Below, piece by piece: positions 36,118 through 48,700 of a DNA stretch of 64,000 nt (position 1 is the stretch's first letter; every line of letters begins with the position of its first letter). The notes under the pieces are model-generated. The model worked only from the letters and a program-made list of their open reading frames with translations, made no database searches and was not told the DNA's origin. The translations under genes were made by a program, and so were the position numbers. The stretch is from Marsupella aquatica (Eukaryota > Marchantiophyta): NCBI GenBank assembly GCA_973895155.1, contig OZ316893.1:9176001-9240000 (forward strand). The letters are read 5' to 3'.

Positions 36118-38299
36118 AGGTTGGGCTGGGGTGATCGATGATTGTAAGTTATACTTGAAATGTGGTGGGTTGAGTTTTGACTCTAATGGCTAATTATGAT
36201 ATTGGATAGATGGAACTGGAAAAAATGATTTTGACTTGAGACAAATTTTCAGAAATCTCAGGAAAATTACACTGATGGAAAGCATCCACCATGTCTGAGT
36301 GCATTCCATGGATTAGTGCAAGCCAATCATGTAGTCCCCTAAAACATAATTTTTTCTTTGTAAATGCAATCCAAAATGCAAATTTTATGACTACATCTTG
36401 GCCGTCACCAAACAACAATTTCCAAGTGCATTCTGTCTATAAGTGCACACATAGATTTATCAGTTACTGGGGAGAGAGTGCACAAGACGCCTTCATTGAT
36501 AAGAGCTTGCAATGATTACCTAAACTACCTACATGCACTTGTCCAGTTTGTAAGGGGCTGTACGAGGACTTTACGGTGTGAGACCTGACAGCAGGTTCAC
36601 AATGACATCACAATTCTGATTGACACTGAACCCCAAGCTTCCAGTGATTGAGAGGACCAAACACCCGGAAAAACATTTAGCATGGAGCTTGGGCTTATGG
36701 TAGGGTGATGAAGCCCTAGTTACTTCAAATTTACCTGCTCAAACTGCACGTGTGGCTGTTCTGTGATCATGCATAAATTCAGAAGTGAATAATCTTAATT
36801 CCTTGAGTGCCCTTGTTGCTTAGTGCACACATTGGATATGTGGAGTCTCCAGTCATCTTCCTAGGAGCCTGCACTTAGAGAGTATAGAATGTAGATAAAT
36901 TCCTGTGTTCTAGGAGAGCTAACACATCCTCCTGGAAATCCTTCTACAGGTCAGAACCAAGCAAATGGGCAATTACATTTAGAGCTTTGGTTTGAAGTGT
37001 TTGTTTTGGTCCTTCAGCACACAAGTGGGTGCTTTGGGTGCACAGGGAGAACCATAGCTGAGCAAATGGGCAATTACACAGAGATCGTGGTTTTAATCTA
37101 GCTTGACAAGGTATTGTGCAATGTATGTCATGCTTGGTACAACAAGATCATAACAGAGCAATAGTGTTGGGTGAAATTGACATGCGACATAGATGACAAA
37201 CTCTATCATGGAAGCTTGGACCAGGAGATAATTAACAGCCATGAATTTCCAAGATCTGTTTGCTAGATATCGAGAGATGGGTGCAATGGCTCCACAACAA
37301 ACCTTCGATGAGCAATTCTGCGTACACAACCAAAATGCACCTCCAAATTCGTGGGCCTTAAGTGGTGACCCCTTTAGCAGGGTGTGTTTGCACAACTACT
37401 CCTGTGCTCTCTTTTGACAATCTTTTTCTTTTTCAATTGTAGGATCTACCTGAATCTTGTTTTTGCTTTATTTACAAGTTTGAAGGCTGGAACTTCTAGT
37501 CTACGGAGTGCAATCAATTCTCACTTTCATCATTAGTTACAAATTAAAAAACCTTGATATGCAAGAGTTCAAGTTGGGATTGATTTGCTGTTTTAAACTT
37601 CCTTCCCCAATTCATAAACATCCAAGTCATAAACTGGATGTGTTTTTCAGTGATCTATCATGGATGAAGGAAATTAGATAGAATTGAATAACCTGTACAA
37701 GCCTAAGTTTGAGAATAATGCATACAATTTGACTCGGTAATTGTTTGGCCCCATGCCTACTCATGTGGCGACACCGGAAAGATATATTGAAGTTCCATTC
37801 ACAAGAGCCATCCAAAATTTGTATTTAAGCCAATATATATGTTAGGGTTATGTTTGTATAGTTGTAGCATAATTGTTTCACTTACGATTGATATCATGAT
37901 CTTCTTAATTCATAACCTAGATCATAATAGGATGTACTCTGCAATTATTTCTTTGGGCAGTAATTGACTTCATTGTTGGAAATGGAAGAATTTAAAGCAT
38001 TTTCATATTAGTAACAGCATTCGTGGTTTGTCTTCAAAGTAAATAAGCCCCAAATCATGAACAATTTAGAAATCAGCAAGCACGATTCTTTGCCTCAATA
38101 GAGGTTCATAGTTTCATACTATATGTCTCTCCTTTGACATGAGCATTCTTTTTTTCATTGCCTCTTTTAGGTCCTTGTGAAAGATTATCGTTCAAGGATT
38201 GTGATGCCAATGCTATCCATTCTAATGCAAATTCATCCACTGAAAGCTGCCTAATTATTGGTTTCCTTTAATTCTAAGAATTTGCGTGTGTGACTCTAG
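36118..38299. other. Gene-free intergenic DNA
   Basis: No exon series or known domain was seen. A 100-codon minus-strand frame at 37093-37395 has no recognisable motif. The sequence gcaaatgggcaattacat / gcaaatgggcaattacac is repeated at about 36960 and 37062, a minor duplication. Confidence 0.5.
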
Positions 38300-38362
38300 G
38301 ATCTACCTTCCCTACCGGAAAACAACAACAACAACAACGAAGGGCCAAAGAAAGAGCGCCTC

Positions 38363-39826
38363 ATGTTCAAGCTCCCTTCTCCCAAATCTTTTAGACCATT
38401 CCTTGTGAGCATGGATGAAGAGCACAAGCAAGGTCTGTCAGGAGATGAAGAAGTGGAAGACCTTCTTCAACCTCCCCCCCCACAGTTGCAGCAAGGCTGG
38501 AATTTAGGACTGCTAAAAACAAATAGTTTGTCGAAAGACTATTACAAGCTCACTTCCAACATGCTTCAAACTCTGATCATGGGCATCAAAGAACTTACAG
38601 ATGGCGAAATTTCTTCAGCTTGGCAAATTGCTCAAGATAGGGGATATCATAAACGAAGCAATTTCTCCAACATATTCTTGCAAGATGTTGCGAAGAAGCC
38701 AGTGGCAACCACAGAATCCAATCACACAAGTTGTATCCAAGAAGATTCTGTGGAAGAAAAAAGAAATAGGGAAGCATCCACAGAACTTGAAACCAAATGC
38801 CAACCCCGCTGTAAACTTGCTCCGAACAACAGTGGAGGGCAAGCAACAGCACCAAAGGAATCAGTAGAGAGATCAAATGACATTGATGGCATTCTAGAGC
38901 TCAGAAAATTACTCTGGAGGCAGATAGTTCCTCACCATTGCTTAGGGGCTGCATTAGATCCTAAACAAGATAGGGAGAAGACGATGAAATTGATGCAAGA
39001 GTCTAGAATGAAGGTTGTTAATGCTGCAGGTTTTGGAGTGAGCTCTGATAACTACAGTTGTACCTTCCCTGAAACATGTCAAGTTTCCTTCAAGGCTGTA
39101 ACACAACAAGTAGCTGCCAAGGAATCTGAACAAACGATACACACATCTCCTGATACACCAAGTACGGAGGATGAACCAAGAGCAACTTCAAGAAAAGTGG
39201 AGGACATGGAATCCAAATTTGCTGAAGAAGATTCAGGAGATGAGGAACCACATGGCACCTCTAGATCTCCCAAAGAAGAGCCAGATCATGAACCCACAAA
39301 GACAGAGTACAGAGTTTCATTCCCTGAGGAAGATGTTGATATGGAAGAAGAGTATGCAAATTCCAGAGAAGTGAAAGACACTCAACCACTGAAAAGGAGT
39401 AAGTTTAGTGAAAACAGGGGGACCAAATTTGAACAACCAAAGTCCAGTAGAAGCAACTTTCATCCTAAGGAAACCAGATTTTCAGTTGACGGTCAGATAT
39501 TACCCATCTTTGATGAAGAGTTTGAAATTATTGAAGAAGAGAATGAAAACCCTTCTAAATCTCCCAACGAAAACCTTGTGAGCTGCAGAAGTGGTGGAGA
39601 TGGCTCACCTCAGAACGACCGTGTAGATAGACAACTGCGCGTTGTCAACAGAAACAACAAAGAGGTCAGGCAACGTAATGGAATTCAACATAAAGACGCT
39701 GTTATTCCACCAGAATGTACTACACGTAGCTGGTGTATAGTAGGAGGATTTAGTTCAAGGTCTCAAATCACATTGAGAAACAAACATAGCCTTTCTCAAA
39801 AACCAACAAAACAGCTCCAAATGTAA
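38363..39826 (+). CDS. Hypothetical acidic low-complexity protein, 487 residues
   Basis: The longest open frame in the AT-rich part of the window. Translation from the ATG at 38363 gives 487 residues rich in Glu, Ser, Lys and Asn. The N-terminal part contains a proline/glutamine stretch (LLQPPPPQLQQGWN) and a possibly folded segment (residues about 55-95, YYKLTSNMLQTLIMGIKELT). A long acidic region follows (about 270-420, with runs such as EEDVDMEEEYAN and EFEIIEEENEN), then a basic C-terminus. I recognise no domain. The frame stays open leftward to about 38300, where ctctag/gatcta could be a splice acceptor, so upstream exons are possible. Upstream in frame an (aac)n microsatellite would encode six Asn. 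No signal peptide or membrane segment is seen. The length and composition argue against chance, but expression is unproven. Confidence 0.55.
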   Translation: MFKLPSPKSFRPFLVSMDEEHKQGLSGDEEVEDLLQPPPPQLQQGWNLGLLKTNSLSKDYYKLTSNMLQTLIMGIKELTDGEISSAWQIAQDRGYHKRSNFSNIFLQDVAKKPVATTESNHTSCIQEDSVEEKRNREASTELETKCQPRCKLAPNNSGGQATAPKESVERSNDIDGILELRKLLWRQIVPHHCLGAALDPKQDREKTMKLMQESRMKVVNAAGFGVSSDNYSCTFPETCQVSFKAVTQQVAAKESEQTIHTSPDTPSTEDEPRATSRKVEDMESKFAEEDSGDEEPHGTSRSPKEEPDHEPTKTEYRVSFPEEDVDMEEEYANSREVKDTQPLKRSKFSENRGTKFEQPKSSRSNFHPKETRFSVDGQILPIFDEEFEIIEEENENPSKSPNENLVSCRSGGDGSPQNDRVDRQLRVVNRNNKEVRQRNGIQHKDAVIPPECTTRSWCIVGGFSSRSQITLRNKHSLSQKPTKQLQM

Positions 39827-40697
39827 ACAATTTACCAATAAAACAAGCTAACATGGAAGTCTGTCGAGGTTTGCTTCCTACTTTGCAAATGTCTTGGAGT
39901 CCAAACTAAGTATATCGAGACTAATACTAAGCAAAAGACACATGACATGGTCTAGCCCATACTCGATTGTCGATCTCAAACGACGCAGAATTTCCAAAGT
40001 GGACAAGGAAAATAGAATGATCAAAAAGCAAAAAATATTATTTAAGTTTTATCCAAGGGGGGATTCCAATGTTCCAATCTCAAAAATATGATTGATAGGA
40101 TCGAAGTCACAAAAGTTGTTCTCCAAGAAGCTCCATTTTACTGCAGCAGACTACAATCATCACTGATCTTAATTAAATCACATTATTTTTCGAGCAGAGA
40201 TCGACTCTACACTGTCGGTTCAACATCATTCACGTCGTCAATCGATGGCTTTAGTAACTTCAACAAAATCCCAGTGCTCAAATCAATTAGATTCATGCAC
40301 TCATAGAGGCAGAAAATTAATCATTACCTCACAGACTGTATCTTTCTCATTACGGTATCTATCGTGAAGCATATGCCTCTTCCGACAGATTCAGAACAAT
40401 TCTTTGTAGCTGATAAGCTTGGAGCACTCATTATTGTTGCCCACAGGGTAAACACTTTGAATTGTTGCAGGCAAAGACATATGAAACACACTCTAGATGG
40501 CGCTTTCGACAAGAATTTCATGTGCGCTACTAGCTTCACTCGACTTTTTATTTTGTTTTCTTAACCGATGAATACTAAGGTTAAGAAATATTCACATTTT
40601 TGTAGATACCACATCCGTGGGATCAGAAACAGTCTTGACTGTGAGACACTCACTGGGCTCCAGCAAAAGTGGATCAGATTGATTCATATGGGCTGAA

Positions 40698-40938
40698 CTA
40701 GAGTCACTCTTTACAACCTCACAGAGGGATTTACCCAGAGAGAGCTAGAGTTACTCTTTACAACTTCACACAGAGATTGCCCAGAGAGAGCTAGAGTCAC
40801 TCTTTACAACCTCAAAAGAGAGATTTGCCCAAAGAGGAACTAGAGTCACTCTTTACAACCTCAAAAGAGAGATTTGCCCAGAGAGGAACTAGAGTCACTC
40901 TTTACAACTTCACAAGAGAGATTTGCCCTGAGAGGCAT
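40698..40938. repeat. Five tandem units of 46-49 bp
   Basis: Each unit begins ctagagtcactctttacaac and ends around agagatttgcccagagagga. Units start at 40698, 40745, 40791, 40840 and 40889. Units differ by a few substitutions, and the last three are most alike. The spacing is not a constant multiple of three, so it is not a coding repeat. Confidence 0.9.
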
Positions 40939-41215
40939 GGCTATGAGGTAGCTCACTTGAGTAATCTTGCATTGAAATGTTGTGACTGGTTGTTCACTTT
41001 TTGTGTGGGGTTTCACAGATTTGAAATTGGCGCATACATAAGTTAGGGTACAAGCACCAATTTTTCCAGAAATTATGGTTTTGCATAGGTGTTTTTAGAA
41101 GCTTCCCACTCTCATCCTACACAACTAGGACAATGTTTCACGTGTGTTCTTAGAAAGTACATTTAAAAACACAAAAAATATATACCGCAACAAAAGGCAA
41201 AAGAAATTTAAAAAT

Positions 41216-41366
41216 ACTAGTGTCTTGCTAACAACACTCTCCTCAGCAACAAAATTCACATTTGCTAACACCACAAAATTATAAAACACTAGTGTCTTGC
41301 TAACAAACACTCTAGTCCGTAACAAAATTCACATTTGCTAACAACACTAACAAAATTCACATTTGC
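41216..41366. repeat. 72-bp tandem repeat, two units plus a partial
   Basis: actagtgtcttgctaacaa starts at 41216 and 41288, each followed by cactct and aacaaaattcacatttgc. A third, partial copy of caaaattcacatttgc ends near 41366. Confidence 0.8.
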
Positions 41367-42062
41367 CAGCATTATACATTATACATCCATGGCAGAGGTG
41401 CATGTAACACGTAGACAGACCAAACGAGAAGTGTGACCACCAAACGAGAAGCCTGTTCAGTTTTTGCAAAAAATGGTGATACAAAATGAAGTTTTTGGTC
41501 AAAATCAACTTTTTTGAAAATAATTGGAAAATGGATTAGTTTTTGCATTGCGTCCATTGATGTTTTTGGAGCTAAACTAATGATCATGAGATTAAAAATC
41601 TGAATGTCATCTTTAGTGAGAGATTAGAGACGAGAATCCTCATATTTGGAAAAACAAATTGTGTTAGATAAATTTTTGCAATGGTTTCCAAACTCAAGAT
41701 TTTGACAAAAATCAAAATTTTTATGATGAGAGAAAGTGCACTCAACTTTTAACATGCCAAAAGTGATACCATGTATCACATTTTGGATGCAGTGTAGGAA
41801 TTGGCTAGCGCAACCCCCCCAAATGTTGATTGACGCAATAATGAAAATAATGACAACAATTTATAAATTTAAATTCACGCAAAACTCCAAATTTGACTAT
41901 CATGTCAAGCCAAGGTTTAGGGAGCTACCACGTAACTGCGTAGTTAAGCCCACAATTACTTTAACTCAGAACTGGTTAAGCTAACTAAGACACATCAATT
42001 GTACCCCCGCAATTATGGACCAATATTGTTGCACTGTTAAAACCAGCAAACCTAATCCCAAT

Positions 42063-42177
42063 CATGATCCATGGATCATGGGTTACTGTCCATACACAAA
42101 ACTAACCGTTAAAAGCATGATCCATTTTTAAACCCATAAAATAATGAGGGGAATTCCATCTGTGATCCATGGATCAC
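42063..42177. repeat. Pair of perfect palindromes with core gatccatggatc
   Basis: catgatccatggatcatg (42063-42080, 18 bp) and gtgatccatggatcac (42162-42177, 16 bp) are both self-complementary and share a 12-bp core, 99 bp apart. They could be protein-binding sites, or chance in a diverged repeat. Confidence 0.6.
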
Positions 42178-43028
42178 CAATGTTCTCAAACTTAAAACAC
42201 TATCCTCAAAAATTTCTTAAAAGTTTTTCTCATCTCTAAAACCTTGAGGGGAAGCACAATCGTGATACGCAGATCAAAACTCTTGCGGACACAATAAAAC
42301 TCATCTCAAAAACACCTACTTTTACCATAGTAGGATTCTTCTTGGGTTAACTTGACCACAGTTGGTATCTTTTTGGAATATGCCCTATTGGGTATGCCAT
42401 GCTTTGAAGTCTAGTTGTTAAGGAATGTAAAATATGATACTCTATTTTGTATTGCCTCCATAGAAATTGATGATACAGAATGTCGTACTTCATTTTATGA
42501 CATTCACTAGTCCAAATTTGGGATGTTTTGTTTTTCTGCTTCAAAATGTTTGATTTTGTAGGAAATCTTGATTTGTATCACGTTGTGTTTTACACTTAGA
42601 AAAAATTTGGGGTGGCCCAAACAAGAAGCCTGTCACATTTCTCGTTTGGTCCGTCAACGTGTTATGTTAGTATATTTTGTTAGTGGGGTCTAAAATTTTA
42701 CTTATAATGTGCCAACTACAAGCTAGAGGTGGGGCCTAGGCTTCTATCTAGACCATACCTTTATGACTCATCATGTGGATAGGAACTCATGACTATAATA
42801 TATGTCAAATAATAATCATGCATTGTTTTTGTCATGATTTCTAGTTACATTAAAAATGAACTATACCCACCATGAGATATGTGCATAGAAATTGAGATAT
42901 GTGCATAGAACAAAATATATTATGTTATGTATAATTACATGCATGAATAAATTTTGGTGACATTTTTATTGTACTCTCTCAAAGAATGGGTAGTATGGAT
43001 CACTTAATGAGAGAATGGGTAATATGGA

Positions 43029-43493
43029 TCACTTTCTTTGTAAGACCACGTCAGGCTGGTTACAGTAAATGACCATTGACTCGGGAGCAATCCAGTCCGA
43101 CTGAAAATGCAATGTTGGATTTTCTACAGTAGACCGCGTTCATCCTCTAACGATATTGTGATTGCCGTAGCTCGTCCGGAGACGACCAAGCTGTTTGTAA
43201 GACGACAAGTCATTCGGAAAGTATACTTTAATCTGGAGAACTCCGTCTGGCACAACGTGCTTGGACCGTAGCGTCGTGTAAAGAATCACAAACACCTACA
43301 GTATCTCGGAGAGGAAATTCTCATCAATATATGCTGCGAGCTTGAGTTCTGCTGGGTCGTTTCCGAACATTGGGCGAAATTTATTTGTCCTGCACGTACG
43401 TTTCCACAGGATTGGCTTCCCAACCTGGGTTCCCTTTCGAATCTCACTCCATGCAATGTTTATGATATTTACGAATTGTGGACGAAAATCCAC
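43029..43493 (-). pseudogene. Decayed ORF of unknown family
   Basis: One minus-strand frame reads protein-like sequence for about 155 codons with two internal stops, one at 43296-43298 and one near 43140. Readable pieces are FVNIINIAWSEIRKGTQVGK, RTNKFRPMFGNDPAELKLAA, YIDENFLSEIL, then VVPDGVLQIKVYFPNDLSSY and TVENPTLHFQSDWIAPES, ending at a TGA at 43029. The even amino-acid distribution and persistence of one frame through the stops suggest a recently inactivated coding sequence. I do not recognise the family. Confidence 0.4.
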
Positions 43494-44749
43494 TATTCAT
43501 TTGAAGCTTTACATGGGAATTGATCACGCTAAGTTATTTTGATTGAGTTGCGAGGACCCCCACAGCTTTCAGCAGGACCTCAAAGCAACTTGTCTTCCTT
43601 CCTCTCCATATATTCTATTTAATATAGAAGTTTTGCCATACCAAAGATCCTAATTCTTATGTTCTGTTATGTTATATGATTTGAACGATGGGTCGTTGCC
43701 GTAACGAGTAAATTCAAATATGAAACGATCACAGGGAGTCCAACGCTATCTGGAATCTATGTTAGCGCATGTTCTCTTTCAATCTGTTTCCTTTCTCTCC
43801 ACCTTACTTAGTGGTTTGTCCATTTTCTGAGAGAGCGAGAGTATTACTTTCAAGCATATTGTGTTAAATTATACTCCATATCTTAGGGTGAGGAAAAGTC
43901 ACAGTGCAGCCCACTATAAGGATTTTGATGGTGCACAAGTTTGAGTTTACTTCTGGACTGTTTCCACTTCTTAGCTATAGTAGACTTCGCTAAGTCTGGG
44001 CTAGATATTATAAACTATTTTGCAGCATCCCTATTGATCTTTCCACACCTTGCCCTGAGCGGGATGTTATTTATATGGATGCATAAATCCTTTGTAGGTC
44101 TTATTGATAATAAAGGTTCTATCCGAGTCATCATGGGAGAGCCTCAAGAATTAATGGAGCCTCAGCCCACTGGCCGGCAGGGGCTTCCATGCACTGCCTT
44201 CCAATTAATTGCACTGGTTCCTGAGAGGCTGATGGAAAAAAGCGGTGGCGTCAGCGGAAATTCCAAGACTTCCTAACTGTGCACTACATAATTATATGGT
44301 CATGTAATGCCAAGTTGGGACATCGCCACATCGGGACGTTGTGAGAGCATCTCGAATCGAGGGGGATCCCACAGCGATGTCACCTAATTCATCAATATAA
44401 AATCTAGCTGTTGACTCAGTTGCTAAATTGCCATTACCCTCAGTCCCTCAGTCCCTCAGTCCCTCAGTCTACAGTATTTGTTTGACGTTTCTAAAAGAAT
44501 ATATACTGATTTGAAAAAGAAACAAAATTAAACTCAAAACGGACAACGGCCAAGTAGGAAAACTGAACTCCACGAAAGAATAATAAATGAAAAGCACCCC
44601 ATACGTAGTGGCGCTCTGTGAAACAAAAATTGAGCCACGAATGGGGCCACGGACTAAAATCTACCTACAACAAAAATAATTTTAAATTGAACCCCAATTC
44701 AAGAAGGATTAAAGTGGTCTAAGTGAATTTTAAGTGGGGCAAGCTAGCG
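43494..44749. other. Intergenic DNA with an 8-bp microsatellite
   Basis: The unit ccctcagt is repeated four times at about 44437-44469. A 111-codon frame at 43941-44276 has hydrophobic stretches but no ATG-proximal evidence or family match. Nothing else was recognised. Confidence 0.5.
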
Positions 44750-45795
44750 TCCAGAACAGTGACATGGATGAGCTGGCTTCCAGTACGTAGACTTTCTTTC
44801 CCCCGACCCAACAGAGTGGAAAGATCTCTTGCATGTCTGTAGCTAACTGTGATAGATATTGTGATATCAGTCAAACCCACTTCAGCAAGTTAGTGCCCCA
44901 GAGTCATTAGTGATCCCTGATGGTAAAATCTGAATCATCTACCAATGGGTCATACATTACGTTAAAGCTAGTGTAGTGATCGAGCCTGCTGGGGCAGAAA
45001 AGTCAAAGTCATAACCAAGGCCCTACTATACGGTTGGTCTTGCACGCTGTCAGAAATAGATTCAGGTTCATCAGCACGAACTTATCTACTGCATGCACTC
45101 TCAGATCGAGTGACTGTGAAGTGTACAGTTCGGTAGTCCATGTAATGTCCTTGGACACCTCCCTTTTTTGAATGTCGGAGATCTAACTATGTGATCTTCC
45201 GCCGAAGGACTTCTGGCTCACACCAGACTCGAAATGCTCGTCGAATGGACGATGATATCGTTATGCAATGCTCGATTATCTCGCAGTAAACATGAGGTTC
45301 TATGGTAGGCTAGCTGAATGGCCGGCACGTCTTTAACCAGAAACACAGCTTTAATTTTATCAAGGAGGTGCTTTGCTGCGCGGAAAGGGCACTGTCATAG
45401 AACTTCAGCAGAGAAGATATGTACAGATACTAAGGTTAGTAGAGGACTAGAGGGAAAGCTGGGAACTTCCTTAAAGCTTCGCCAGTGGATGGTGCAAATC
45501 GACAAGCTAGCAATAAGAGGATGGCTGTGTTAAATTGGATTCATTTGGATTTCAATGAATGGACTCGATTTCAATGGGTTCTACAGGCTGATCATGGGGA
45601 AGTTGCAACTCACTATGAGAGGTTGGGCTAACTATGAAAACTGTGCCTCGATCACCATCGGCTACGTGGAAAATGGATCGTCTTGGAGACGAGTAGAACA
45701 GGTGAATCGGATAGAGGCTTAGGTAAGGAAGTTGCAGAATCCTGATGTAGGACCTTTTATATTATGAAGTAATTTTCAGGCTGCTCAAGGTGCCA
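44750..45795 (+). promoter_or_regulatory. Upstream region of receptor kinase A, shared with copy B
   Basis: Scattered blocks here are also found upstream of the second kinase gene at 56200-57223, for example gttctatggtaggctag / gttctacccctggaaggctag, aacacagcttt, ctgcgcg, gtcgacaagc and ggctgatcatgggg / agttgatcatgggc. Just before the start codon both copies have cag/gctgctca ending in gtgcc-atg, which looks like the acceptor of a very short 5' UTR intron (possible donor cttag/gtaagg at about 45720). The transcription start was not assigned. Confidence 0.5.
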
Positions 45796-48700
45796 ATGGA
45801 GATACTCTACCAAGGAAGAAAGTTAATTTGGTTTCAGGTTCTGCTCGTCATCGTCGTGCCGTGGATCTCTTCTGTTACTGGTCAAGAAGGTGAGTGCTGG
45901 CCTCCGGAAACTCATTGTGTTGATTACTCGGACGGTTGTCGACAAGCTCGAACTTTCTTATCGACGACTCCCTATACTTGTATGTGCAGATTACGGATAA
46001 CATAAAAATTTAGTTGACATCGGGGTCGACATACAACTAGCTAGAAACGAAGTGATTGAAATACTGGTGTTTGAAGACGCGGATTGCTTACAAACCGCAT
46101 GATTGGTGGATTGATCCTTGCTCGCTGGTACATAGAGCATAATTTTCTTTACCGTACCTGAGTCGGTTTCTTCGAGTTCCTTCAATTCGCAAATGTTGGA
46201 CCTCACATGCGGACGAACAAAGATAGAAGCGGGTCTCTTTAATCCTCATGAAGCACACATCAGCCATTTGCGGCTAGATTATCTTCGTAGAGCACGTGCC
46301 CTGCATGGCATGGCAGGCTTACCTCAGAACATCACAGCCTACCTTGACTGTTACTTTTTCCTGGAGGAAGTCGATCGTGTTCAATGCCAGGCACGATAAC
46401 ATGTAGACAAGTTTAAGCAGAAACTGCTCTTCGTTTCATCAAATTCTCAATGCTGACTGTATTCTGAGAGGTATTTTCCGCTAGTCTTTAATCTTTATGT
46501 ACATAAATTCACTAGTGTCCACTCTTGCAGGGTTTCTGAGCATTGACTGTGGGAGTGATCAAGCCTACCGTGACAACGTCACTGGAATCCAGTGGGATAC
46601 GGATGCTGACTACATCTCGACAGGGACGAACATAAACGGCATTATTGTCCGCAGTGATGACAATACTCCTATTCCCAATTTCGCGCAATCGCGAAACCTC
46701 CGATATTTTGATGGTCAACACGGCAGGGACTGCTACGTGCTGCCCGTGCTGTCTGGGGAAACCTACCTTCTACGAGCAACGTTCTTCTATGGGAGCTTGG
46801 GGAACGGTAGTAGCACGACCTATGTGTCCATGTACCTAGACAACAACTTGGTGTACAACTACTATTGGGACGCAGGTAAGTAACTTACTGTTCTGGAGAA
46901 ACATACCGTTGGGTTGGCCTGATCAGTGCTTAAAATGTTTGTGTGTTTCATTTTATCGAAGTTTGTCCTCTAGACCAAAAAGGAGCCTTTCTGATAAATG
47001 CACATAAAAAGGTAGTAGCAGATTGCTTGTACCCACAGGTTGAAGGGATTTTCAAGATCACCATAAATCTACTAATTTTTCAATACCACCATAAACTCTA
47101 TTATTCTGTTATATCATTGATTGTTATTCCTTTAGTTGTTGATTTGGATGTGCAATTACAGGCGAGAAAAAATAATGTATTGTTGTGTAATATGGCTGAG
47201 TGTCGCTCCCTTTTGATGTGCAATTACCGTAAGCAAAAGAAGGGTCTCTTATATAGTTAAGGATTCTGCACGCTTCATGCCAAATATTCATACTTCTTAT
47301 CACTTAGTTTGGCTGTAAGTGAGGGTGTCCCACATATCATCGATCACTCTCTTTCACGTTTATGTACTGTGGGTACTATAGAAATCCCTAGGAAAATTCG
47401 GTTTGTCTGCTTCGTATATGAATGCGGGTTTGGATTGTACTGTCTTATTCAGGGACACTGCTATACAAATCTGTTACGTTTGAGATGATCTATTCTGCTC
47501 CCCGACAAACATCGAATTTGTGCTTAATTCGAGATCAAGGTCCGAGTTTCATATCTGCGCTGGAGCTCCGACGACTGAACAAAAGCATGTACGCTAATCA
47601 TAATGTGCTGGGGTTGGGGACATCGCTGAACCAGTACATCGCCATGCACTACAGATTTAATGTCGGACCCGATCCCGGGGATCCTAGCCAGTTCTGGAGG
47701 TACAGAAATCTTGGATGCCTTCACCTACATTAGGGCAATTTCTCCTATTATCTGATTGAATTGTTATGTTTCGGAAGTTCTAAGAGCTACACTCGATCCT
47801 CTCAGAACCCAACATAAGCAAGGAAACGCATGAAATAGCGAATGAATCACGGGCTATGAGTACGCGCTCGAGAGTTTGTGGGAGATTAGGTTAGACAAAC
47901 AGTGTCATGGCTTCGTCATGTCTCCATTACGGGGCGCCCTAGAACAATTCTATTTCACAGGCCAGTTTCTTCCCAATTAGCGCAGGCGCCTCAGCTGCGC
48001 GTGACTCCCTAGCCCGCGATATGTTCTTCATTTTTTCGTGTGCTGCTTGCACGCATATAAGTTAACTTCAGAATGTTGTGATGACAGATATCGCAATGAT
48101 ACCTACGACCGCGTCTGGTCAGTGCCGGAAGTGCTGACTAGCGGCACACTCGTAAGTAACAACAATATTTCCAACTCGTCGGACTTTTCTCAAGACCCAG
48201 ATCGACCGCCAGGAGTTGTGATGCAGGATGGGTGGCTTTATTATGACAGCCCCACCGTGTCGGAAGTATTCTCTTTTCCGGGCATCGTTGGTCCAGCTTA
48301 CGTTGCTGCCTACTTCCAGGAGCTCGACAGCAACGCTTCTGCCACCAATGTCCGAGGAATGGATTTCATTTTAAATGGTGTTTTTCAACAATCATTCAAC
48401 GTTTCAGATAAACCCAAGGAGGTTTCTGCCATTCAGAATATTACGGATACGTACGTCAACATAACCTTTGCACAAGCAAGTTGGTCCCGCTTGGGACCCA
48501 TGGTGAATGCCTTCGAGATATATTCGATACACGGGTTCAACATTTCGACAACTGTTGATGAAGATGGTGAGTTCTTGTGAGAATCTTCCTGACCACCCTC
48601 CGGATCACTTCCACGGACATCTCAAAACAACTTTGACAGGATAATGTCCATCAGATTCATTCTGTTGTTCAGAAAATCGATACCATAAATAGTAAAACAA

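Larger units (their letters stand above)
39827..43028. other. Repeat-bearing intergenic DNA
   Basis: No gene was recognised. It contains the 46-49-bp array at 40698-40938, a 72-bp repeat at 41216-41366, and two palindromes centred on gatccatggatc (42063-42080 and 42162-42177). The rest is AT-rich with only short open frames. Confidence 0.55.

Noticed and set aside
37093-37395. 100-codon minus-strand ORF
   Set aside because: No motif and no neighbouring exons; it is within the chance range for this amount of DNA.
43941-44276. 111-codon plus-strand ORF with hydrophobic stretches
   Set aside because: No family resemblance, no splice partners and no homologous segment upstream of the second kinase copy.
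45318-45533. 71-codon ORF upstream of receptor kinase A as an extra 5' exon
   Set aside because: The duplicated upstream region of copy B aligns here, but its frame is broken by indels, so the segment is not kept as coding.
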